Below are positions 1 through 4,600 of a stretch of 5,341 nucleotides of DNA, piece after piece. The translations under genes were made by a program, and so were the position numbers. This stretch comes from Candidatus Bathyarchaeota archaeon (GTDB taxonomy: Archaea > Thermoproteota > Bathyarchaeia > Bathyarchaeales > Bathyarchaeaceae), in assembly GCA_026014605.1 (NCBI GenBank), contig JAOZIC010000025.1, positions 1 to 5,341 of the forward strand, read 5' to 3'. Under the pieces are notes generated by a model. It saw only the letters and a list, made by a program, of their open reading frames with translations, was not told where the DNA came from and made no database searches. Each line of letters opens with the position of its first letter. Positions within the stretch are counted from its first letter, which is position 1.

Positions 1-146
1 TTTGTTGCTGGAAATTTCAGAAAAAACCTAGTTTTCAACATATAACTACTATTAGTATACTAACATGCCGCAAGAACATGTGAAAAAATGTGTTGCTTTT
101 TGTTATGTAGAAATAAGATTCCTTCTTCGTAAGCCTTTTTTAGGGG

Positions 147-165
147 TTTATTAAATATTAATATA
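147..165 (+). promoter_or_regulatory. Putative archaeal TATA region for the 91-residue zinc-protein gene
   Basis: This AT-only run contains TTTATTAA (147-154) followed by overlapping TATA-like octamers. The centre of TTTATTAA lies about 26 bases before the TTG at 177, the usual distance from TATA box to transcription start in archaea. A transcript from it would be leaderless or nearly so. No clear BRE is visible; GGGG (143-146) lies directly upstream. The assignment rests on sequence shape and spacing only. Confidence 0.5.
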
Positions 166-176
166 CGGGATATATC

Positions 177-452
177 TTGGTCAAACAAATACTACCATGC
201 GCTGGCAAAAACTGTAAAGGCAAAATGTCCCTAGTCGAAAACGCAGGCAACCTGCTGTATTACAGATGCCTCGAAAAATTTGACGAGCACACATTCAGAT
301 ACGACATCGACCAGAAACGATGGGAACAAATAGTTTTCAGTGCTAAACGAATCTTCAACTACACCGAAAACCCGCTTGAACAAACACCAAAAAATGCTCA
401 AAGCAGTCAAGAACCAGAAGAAATGCTAGTTAACTCAGTTCAAGAATCCTAA
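177..452 (+). CDS. Small putative zinc-binding protein of unknown function (TTG start)
   Basis: The product is 91 residues, and I do not recognise a named family. The first 43 residues look like a single small metal-binding module: C8-X4-C13, a short beta-rich stretch (NLLYYRC), C31, then H38 followed by TFRYD. This resembles a degenerate zinc ribbon in which the second CxxC became C-X6-H. Residues 60-91 are polar and rich in Q, E, N and S, probably disordered. TTG at 177 is the only start that keeps C8 and C13: an in-frame TAA lies at 159-161 and the next ATG is codon 17. GGGA at 167-170 is at best a weak ribosome-binding site. The gene stands alone, convergent with the RNase P cluster. Function is unknown; zinc binding is inferred from Cys/His spacing only. 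Confidence 0.7.
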   Translation: MVKQILPCAGKNCKGKMSLVENAGNLLYYRCLEKFDEHTFRYDIDQKRWEQIVFSAKRIFNYTENPLEQTPKNAQSSQEPEEMLVNSVQES

Positions 453-456
453 ACAA

Positions 457-550
457 ATGTGTTCTTTTTGAAATGTTGCTGGAATCCATTAAGACCGTAA
501 ATTAGTCCAGCAAAACACATGTTGGTTGGCTTTTGTTTGTGTCTTGTTTT
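457..550 (+). terminator. Compound hairpin plus T-rich tract after the zinc-protein gene
   Basis: Five bases after the stop codon, ATGTGTT (457-463) pairs with AACACAT (514-520), and TTGCTGGA (476-483) pairs with TCCAGCAA (506-513). The right arms are contiguous. The left arms are separated by a 12-base bulge, and the inner loop is 22 bases. A T-rich tract follows (531-550, TTTTGTTTGTGTCTTGTTTT), where archaeal polymerase would be expected to stop. The position fits a terminator, though such a structured RNA 3' end could also act in stability. Confidence 0.45.
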
Positions 551-580
551 AGATTGTAGTATTAGTTATACCAAAATTAT

Positions 581-607
581 GCTACAATTGAGAAACCAGA
601 ATTGTGC
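581..607 (-). terminator. Hairpin just past the pop5 stop codon
   Basis: GC-T-ACAATT (581-589) pairs with AATTGTGC (600-607), leaving one bulged base and a 10-base loop. It begins seven bases beyond the pop5 stop on the minus strand. Only a short T-run (ATAATTTTGG in minus orientation) follows, so terminator activity is plausible but weak. Confidence 0.35.
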
Positions 608-613
608 AAACTT

Positions 614-928
614 TTATGCTTTTTTGGCTAATGCCTTCAGTGTCCCAGAAACTGCAACAACATGAAACGCCACCGCTTCACCGTTCATTTCTGTAACTGA
701 TGCGATGGCGGCTCTGACCTGTTCAAGCATCTTGTGGGAGCATCGGATAACAAACTGGTTTTTCTCTGGGTCATGTTTCATCATCCGCAGGTTTGTTTGG
801 CTGGCTCCGTGTTCACCAAACAGTCTTTGAACCGACGCGTAAACAATGTCTAACACAGTTTTTTCGTTAAGCATCTGATTGCCCACAACTCTGACCGCAA
901 GGTACCGACGTTTCTCTCGTTTAATCAA
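614..928 (-). CDS. rnp2: Ribonuclease P protein component 2 (Pop5/Rnp2)
   Basis: Pop5 is one of the archaeal RNase P proteins. It pairs with Rpp30 and activates the catalytic RNA that cleaves the 5' leader from pre-tRNA. The 104 residues show the family's landmarks: the N-terminal strand RYLAVRVV (8-15), the core FVIRCSHKMLEQV (59-71) and the C-terminal VAVSGTLKAL (91-100). It is slightly shorter than the roughly 120 residues of Pyrococcus Pop5, mainly at the ends. The start is TTG (928-926): an in-frame TAG lies just upstream, no ATG or GTG is available, and a purine-rich AGGAAGGA (minus strand, 942-935) sits six bases before it. The first eight bases overlap the end of rpp30, indicating translational coupling. 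It is the last gene of the cluster; the proteasome alpha gene that often follows in archaea is not here. Confidence 0.93.
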   Translation of the reverse strand: MIKREKRRYLAVRVVGNQMLNEKTVLDIVYASVQRLFGEHGASQTNLRMMKHDPEKNQFVIRCSHKMLEQVRAAIASVTEMNGEAVAFHVVAVSGTLKALAKKA

Positions 929-1652
929 CGTGTTTCCTTCCTACAACCCGTATTCCCGGAGCAACATACCCCGGACTCAGCTTTTCCTTGTTACGGTCAA
1001 TCAACATAAATGGGTTAGCGGACAACGCTTTCAATGCGGCATCCTGTTTCAACTCAAACAAAGTACATAGTGCAGCAAAATCGTAAGGACCTCTAAGCAG
1101 CAAACTGTTTGTTGCGCCGCTTGAAACAACAATCGGCACCTTTGCCCTCTGTGCGGTTGCGGCTTCTTTTCTTAGGCTTGACAGAAGTCTGATTCGCGAA
1201 ATACTGGTTAACTGCAGTAGGGGTGAGGCTTCAATTTCCAACGCGCAAAGTGCTGAGGATGCCAGTTCGGCTTCTGAGTGGTCAAAAAACCTTTGACGAA
1301 CATTAGTAACAGAGAACTGTATCAGGTCTACGCGGCGGTCTTTGGCGGCTTGTCGTGCGACGTCTTTGGTGTTGCATCTTACGGCGATTATTTCAAATTT
1401 TCTTCTGTAACGCCGCAGATTTGCCAATAAATCATTCGAGTTTTTAGGTGCAAGATTTATTCGTGAAACAAAATCCAGTTTGGCGTTTTGGCAGAACTGT
1501 TTTATGTCACTGAGTTGCCGCTGCGAAACATTACCTGGAAGAGGTATGCCAACTAGGCTGTAGCCCAACTCCGACGCTGCTGTTATCATGTTTTGTGTCT
1601 GAACAGGGTCGTCGATTGGTACTCGCAGGTGCAAATCAGCAAAACGTGTCAT
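921..1652 (-). CDS. rnp3: Ribonuclease P protein component 3 (Rpp30/Rnp3)
   Basis: Rpp30 has a TIM-barrel-like fold and forms the Pop5-Rpp30 complex that assists the catalytic domain of RNase P RNA. Numbered from the ATG at 1652 (243 residues), the protein shows the N-terminal first strand FADLHLRVP (4-12), IIAVRCNTKDVAR (88-100), DRRVDLIQF (105-113), ALEIEASPLL (137-146) and VPIVVSSGATNSLLLRGP (172-189), as in archaeal p30 proteins. It is longer than the about 212 residues of Pyrococcus Rpp30. I chose the ATG at 1652 because it forms an ATGA overlap with the stop of the preceding COG1325 gene, has GGGATG 7-12 bases upstream, and puts FADLHLRVP near the N-terminus. The longer alternative, ATG 1676 (8 more residues), has no ribosome-binding site. 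The end overlaps pop5 by eight bases. Confidence 0.92.
   Translation of the reverse strand: MTRFADLHLRVPIDDPVQTQNMITAASELGYSLVGIPLPGNVSQRQLSDIKQFCQNAKLDFVSRINLAPKNSNDLLANLRRYRRKFEIIAVRCNTKDVARQAAKDRRVDLIQFSVTNVRQRFFDHSEAELASSALCALEIEASPLLQLTSISRIRLLSSLRKEAATAQRAKVPIVVSSGATNSLLLRGPYDFAALCTLFELKQDAALKALSANPFMLIDRNKEKLSPGYVAPGIRVVGRKHVD
935..942 (-). promoter_or_regulatory. Shine-Dalgarno sequence deciding the pop5 TTG start
   Basis: The minus strand reads AGGAAGGA here, six bases before the TTG at 928 and inside the last codons of rpp30. Its strength and spacing support a TTG start where no other initiator is possible before the in-frame stop. Confidence 0.65.
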
Positions 1653-2098
1653 AAGAGCATCCCAATTTCTTTGCATGTTTCGATTGCAGATTCAAGTTTG
1701 GATGTTCTGAACCGTATGCGTATTCTGATTGGGTCTGAGTTAACAAACTTGATTTTGCCCTGATACGCGGCTTGTTTGTCGATTCTGATGTACAGGCTGC
1801 CTTTCTCGAAACACTTGTTGATGTCTCTGCCTAGTTCTTCTTTATCCAATGTGCTCAAGTTGGCGACGATGTTGTCGATTAATGCTTTGACTGCTTTTTT
1901 GTTTTTGATTCTGGCTTCAAAAAACACTATCGGGTTGCCGTAGTGTCCTTCTAGCTCGTTTTTTGTGAATTCTACTGGTTGGTCTTCCAGCGGTGGCAAA
2001 ACGTTGTTTACTGCTTGCATTACCTTTTCCAAATCTTCGGTTGCGTGGACACTAAAACGAAAATCAACATACGCTACAGGCAACAAAGACAAACCCAT
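1649..2098 (-). CDS. RNA-binding protein, COG1325/DUF54 family (predicted exosome-associated)
   Basis: This 149-residue protein belongs to the archaeal COG1325 family. The family has been predicted to be exosome- or RNase P-linked because its gene sits in the same cluster; its biochemical role is not settled. Diagnostic segments are HATEDLEKV (18-26), LEGHYGNPI (49-57) and LYIRIDKQAAYQGKIKF (102-118), followed by SDPIRIRIRF (121-130). The ATG at 2098 is preceded immediately by GGTGAG (2104-2099), which is too close for normal Shine-Dalgarno spacing. The TTG at codon 3 (2092) would sit about six bases from it, so the start may be two codons shorter. The gene heads the COG1325-rpp30-pop5 transcript: its TGA overlaps the rpp30 ATG, and a TATA box lies 32-41 bases upstream. 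L15e is separated from it by 124 bases containing a terminator. Confidence 0.88.
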   Translation of the reverse strand: MGLSLLPVAYVDFRFSVHATEDLEKVMQAVNNVLPPLEDQPVEFTKNELEGHYGNPIVFFEARIKNKKAVKALIDNIVANLSTLDKEELGRDINKCFEKGSLYIRIDKQAAYQGKIKFVNSDPIRIRIRFRTSKLESAIETCKEIGMLL

Positions 2099-2129
2099 CT
2101 CACCATTCGAAAATCTATTACACTTGCTT

Positions 2130-2139
2130 GATATAAAAA
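2130..2139 (-). promoter_or_regulatory. TATA box for the COG1325-rpp30-pop5 transcript
   Basis: In minus orientation the sequence reads TTTTTATATC. Its centre near 2135 predicts transcription start near 2109, giving a 5' leader of only about 10 bases before the ATG at 2098. No convincing BRE is seen. The promoter means the RNase P genes can be transcribed apart from L15e, whose terminator lies immediately upstream. Confidence 0.5.
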
Positions 2140-2145
2140 TGTCAA

Positions 2146-2224
2146 CTAAACAAAAGAAAAAGAAGTTTTTTGGGATATCCCTTCTAGAATCCTAAAAGGT
2201 TACCCCAACCCCAAAACTGGGGTT
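2146..2224 (-). terminator. Terminator region after the L15e gene
   Basis: AACCCCA (2207-2213) and TGGGGTT (2218-2224) form a 7-bp GC-rich stem with a 4-base loop that overlaps the first two bases of the L15e stop codon. Further along the minus strand, AGAAG and CTTCT (2185-2181 and 2165-2161) can pair around GGGATATCC, and a T-rich run TTTTTCTTTTGTTTA follows (about 2160-2146). T-runs alone can terminate archaeal transcription, so this is a good candidate stop for L15e. It lies just upstream of the next promoter. Confidence 0.55.
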
Positions 2225-2792
2225 ATGCTTGATGTTTTACGCGGTTGTTGCGGACTGCGGTGCGGCTTGGTCGAGCTTTTTCTGCTCCTAAACCGCGGTG
2301 GTGTAGACCACGTACTTCTTTGCCTGCGCTGGTTAAGCCTCGGAAGACTCGTCTGGTCTGAGTTGATATTGGGTGGTCAGGCAAAATGACTGGGTCAACC
2401 AATATTACTTCGTACCATTTGTAGCGTCCGTCTTCCCAGACCCAGTAAGAGTTCAATACTTCTAGGTTCGGGAAACGTTTTCCTACACGTTCTTCACCGA
2501 TTAAGCGCATGTTTTTTGAGAACTTGATTTTGTTAACACCCAACCGTTTTTGTCGACGTCCACCGGTGGGTCTTTGTTTTCTGAAACCGGAACGTCTTAC
2601 ACGAACACGTGCCATAACAAAGCCCTGTTTTGCTTTGTAGCCTAGGTTTCGTGCACGGTCAAGTCTGGTTGGTTTTTCTATTCTTACAATAGCGTCTTGA
2701 TTGCGCCAATCTATGGCTCTTTGCCACATTAGCTCTTTAACAAAAGACTTGTTCGGGTTCTTCCAAGCCTTTGCAATATATTTGTATGCCAT
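2223..2792 (-). CDS. rpl15e: 50S ribosomal protein L15e
   Basis: L15e (eL15) is an archaeal and eukaryotic large-subunit protein that binds 23S rRNA. The 189 residues carry the conserved blocks MAYKYIAKAWKNP (1-13), PTRLDRARNLGYKAKQGF (41-58), FPNLEVLNSYWVWEDGRYKW (107-126) and RVFRGLTSAGK (148-158), with basic stretches throughout. Between VDP (132-134) and RVFRG the insert is 13 residues, about eight fewer than in the haloarchaeal protein as I remember it, so one loop looks shortened. The ATG at 2792 has GAGG (minus strand, 2804-2801) eight bases upstream. It is transcribed from its own BRE/TATA promoter, is probably terminated before the RNase P genes, and may be coupled to a 15-codon leader ORF ending three bases ahead of it. 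Confidence 0.98.
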   Translation of the reverse strand: MAYKYIAKAWKNPNKSFVKELMWQRAIDWRNQDAIVRIEKPTRLDRARNLGYKAKQGFVMARVRVRRSGFRKQRPTGGRRQKRLGVNKIKFSKNMRLIGEERVGKRFPNLEVLNSYWVWEDGRYKWYEVILVDPVILPDHPISTQTRRVFRGLTSAGKEVRGLHHRGLGAEKARPSRTAVRNNRVKHQA

Positions 2793-2795
2793 TTC

Positions 2796-2843
2796 TTATT
2801 CCTCACATTCTTTCGGTTCAACCCACAGGGGGTCACATCCCAT
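2796..2843 (-). CDS. Possible 15-residue leader peptide upstream of L15e
   Basis: An ATG at 2843-2841 opens a frame of 15 codons (MGCDPLWVEPKECEE) ending in TAA at 2798-2796, three bases before the L15e ATG. An in-frame TAG lies five codons upstream, so this is not the tail of a longer gene. The predicted transcription start from the TATA box at 2874-2881 is near 2850, which puts this ATG close to the 5' end as in leaderless archaeal messages. The L15e Shine-Dalgarno sequence lies within its last codons. A short open frame can arise by chance; no homolog is recognised. Confidence 0.3.
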   Translation of the reverse strand: MGCDPLWVEPKECEE

Positions 2844-2873
2844 AGGAACTTGTAGCTAACAAACAAAAATGAG

Positions 2874-2888
2874 TTAATAAACCTTTTC
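2874..2888 (-). promoter_or_regulatory. BRE/TATA promoter of L15e
   Basis: In minus orientation the sequence reads GAAAAGG (purine-rich BRE, 2888-2882) directly followed by TTTATTAA (2881-2874). Transcription would start near 2850, giving a leader of about 57 bases before the L15e ATG. The BRE next to the TATA box makes this the clearest promoter in the window. Confidence 0.65.
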
Positions 2889-2934
2889 AGTTAATTATGC
2901 TTAGGATTTAGAAGTGAATCTGCCTTTTTGTTGT

Positions 2935-2965
2935 TTAGTCAATTTTCCTTGACTAACTGTTTTTT
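2935..2965 (+). promoter_or_regulatory. Terminator-shaped or operator-like dyad between L15e and the NosD-like gene
   Basis: TTAGTCAA (2935-2942) and TTGACTAA (2949-2956) form a perfect 8-bp inverted repeat with a 6-base spacer TTTTCC. CTG and a run of six T (2960-2965) follow. On the plus strand this has the form of an intrinsic terminator, but no plus-strand gene lies upstream within about 2.4 kb. It could instead be an operator, a leader attenuator for the NosD-like gene, or a remnant of a lost gene. Confidence 0.4.
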
Positions 2966-3041
2966 GTTTGATATTTTTATGGTCAATATTTCTTGATAAA
3001 AATCTTTTTCAACTGTATTATGAACTATTTTATTGATATTT

Positions 3042-4550
3042 ATGGGCGTTTCTCCAAAGAGCTTTGTTTTACTGTTAATCTTATGTTTTACAATTATTGC
3101 CCTGACTAATGTTAAATCAGTTAAAGCCGAGGAAACAATTTGTATAACTTCTGATGGAACAATTGTGGGCACTGATAAAATTCTACTAATTGATAACTGT
3201 TACACCTTTATTGACAATATTAATGGAAGCCTTGAGGTTCAGAAAAATGATGCTGTGATTAACGGTGCAGGTTATACTCTTCACGGTACAATAGAGCAGT
3301 TTGGAATACGCATAGAAGCTGACTGTATCACCGTAATGAATCTTGTATTGAAAGGATTCAGATATGGAGTATTTTGCACTTTTTCTTCTTGTAACCTATT
3401 TTCTAACAATACAATCTCTGAGACTTCAACGGCAATTCATGTATCATATTCTTCTGGTGCGAATCGTATTATTGACAATTACCTTTTTGATAATGGGTAT
3501 GGTATAAACATAAACTATCTATGTCATGATACAGAAATAATTGGTAATACTATTACTGCGAATTCAGTTGGTTTGCGTATTTATCATTCAACAAACAATC
3601 TGCTAAGAAATAACACTATGTTAGATAACAAATCACCATTCATAATTGAATGTACAACAAGTAATGATCCATGTAAATATCTACACTTTAAACATGATGT
3701 GGATTTATCTAATACTATAGATGGAAAACCAATTTACTATTGGCTTGACCATCACAACAGTGTTGTTCCCAGTGATGCGGGATATGTAGTTGTTGTTAAC
3801 TCTAATAACATAACTGTTCAAAATTTTGTTTTTAATAATGGGCAACAAGTATTGTTTGCTTGCACAAATAGTTCCTTGATTTCTAATAATCATGTTGCTA
3901 ATTCGCGTGGAATTGTTCTTTGGGAATCATTTTACAATATAGTTGATCACAATAGTCTACTTAGCAATTCAGTAGGTATCAGTATTCGAGGATCAGAAAA
4001 CGCTCTTTTTGATAACTATATTGCAAACTGTAGTACTGGAATTTCTCTTTCAAGTTCACTTTACAATCGTGTATTTAATAATTTGATTACTAATGCATCT
4101 ATAGCATTGAATTTTGATTACAGTCAACAGAACCGATTTTATAAGAATCACATATCAAACAATGAATATGGCGTTCTGGTCTGGGATTCGAGTAAAAATG
4201 TTTTTTACCAAAACAACTTCATCAACAATGATGTTGATGTTTACGACCCAGAAGAATATGTTATAGGGAAAATCCATCGAACATCATCAAATACTTACTA
4301 TTCAAATTCAACAGGTAATTATTGGGACACTTACACTGGAGAAGATAACGACAACAATGGCATAGGAGACACGCTAAAAACTGCTGAGGGAAAAGATAAA
4401 GACCTCTTTCCGTTAATGGAACCAGTAGACATTGTGGTCATTCCAGAGTTTCCTTCATGGATGATTTTGTTTATATTGACCGCAGTTGCTACAATAGCAA
4501 TAATTTACCGTAAAAGCCTAAAGTGTAATAGCATTTTGTTATCTGCATGA
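3042..4550 (+). CDS. Secreted NosD-like right-handed beta-helix (PbH1) surface protein
   Basis: The product is 502 residues from the ATG at 3042; a TTG at 3033 would add three residues, and neither has a clear ribosome-binding site. In order it has a signal peptide (hydrophobic 8-24, likely cleavage after VKA, residue 29) and an N-terminal NosD-type segment with INGAGYTLHG (73-82). Many PbH1-like coils follow (about 85-400, recurring N-x-I-x-x-N and G-I-x-x-x-x-S patterns), interrupted by DGKPIYYW (227-234). Then come GNYWDTYTG (425-433), an Asp/Asn loop DNDNNGIGD (435-443) that may bind calcium, PEFPSW (468-473), a transmembrane helix (about 474-489) and RK plus an 11-residue tail. The domain occurs in copper-related NosD and in many archaeal surface proteins; nothing here shows a nitrous-oxide reductase context. 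It is probably exported and anchored by its C-terminus. Ligand or substrate is unknown. Base composition is clearly more AT-rich than the flanking genes, suggesting accessory origin. Confidence 0.88.
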   Translation: MGVSPKSFVLLLILCFTIIALTNVKSVKAEETICITSDGTIVGTDKILLIDNCYTFIDNINGSLEVQKNDAVINGAGYTLHGTIEQFGIRIEADCITVMNLVLKGFRYGVFCTFSSCNLFSNNTISETSTAIHVSYSSGANRIIDNYLFDNGYGININYLCHDTEIIGNTITANSVGLRIYHSTNNLLRNNTMLDNKSPFIIECTTSNDPCKYLHFKHDVDLSNTIDGKPIYYWLDHHNSVVPSDAGYVVVVNSNNITVQNFVFNNGQQVLFACTNSSLISNNHVANSRGIVLWESFYNIVDHNSLLSNSVGISIRGSENALFDNYIANCSTGISLSSSLYNRVFNNLITNASIALNFDYSQQNRFYKNHISNNEYGVLVWDSSKNVFYQNNFINNDVDVYDPEEYVIGKIHRTSSNTYYSNSTGNYWDTYTGEDNDNNGIGDTLKTAEGKDKDLFPLMEPVDIVVIPEFPSWMILFILTAVATIAIIYRKSLKCNSILLSA

Positions 4551-4565
4551 AAAAATGATTTTAAA

Positions 4566-4592
4566 ATATGAAACTGTTTAAGTTTTCAATAT
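4566..4592. terminator. Bidirectional terminator between convergent genes
   Basis: An imperfect inverted repeat, ATAT-GAAACT (4566-4575) and AGTTTTC-AATAT (4581-4592), closes around a 5-base loop with two single-base bulges. A T-run lies downstream on each strand: TTTTT at 4604-4608 on plus, and ATTTTAAAATCATTTTTT reading leftward on minus. It fills the 50-base gap between the NosD-like gene and the methyltransferase gene and could end both transcripts. Confidence 0.5.
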
Positions 4593-4600
4593 GTGCAGCC

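Noticed and set aside
52..63. Perfect 12-base palindrome TTAGTATACTAA
   Set aside because: One such palindrome is expected by chance in an AT-rich window of this size; there is no second copy or link to a promoter.
65..154. 29-codon plus-strand ORF (MPQEHVKKCVAFCYVEIRF...)
   Set aside because: It has no ribosome-binding site and only a weak TATA-like ATATAA upstream. Its length is within chance, and it overlaps the promoter of the next gene.
519..665. 48-codon plus-strand ORF running into the pop5 region
   Set aside because: It starts inside the putative terminator hairpin, ends antisense to pop5, and has no upstream signal.
1965..2195. Plus-strand 76-residue open frame opposite the COG1325 gene
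   Set aside because: Most of it is antisense to a conserved protein and the rest reads through the L15e terminator and promoter spacer.
2198..2222. GGGGTTGGGG on the minus strand, resembling a telomeric or G-quadruplex repeat
   Set aside because: Only two adjacent G-runs plus the hairpin arm are present; the L15e terminator stem explains them better.
2973..3003. Inverted repeat ATTTTTAT / ATAAAAAT upstream of the NosD-like gene
   Set aside because: It consists only of A and T in an AT-rich spacer, so chance pairing is likely.
2939..3172. Minus-strand 77-residue open frame
   Set aside because: It lies antisense to the signal-peptide region of the NosD-like gene and across its promoter, has no ribosome-binding site, and resembles no known protein.
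3705..3893. Minus-strand 62-residue open frame inside the NosD-like gene
   Set aside because: It is a shadow of the strongly supported beta-helix frame, favoured by AT-rich composition.
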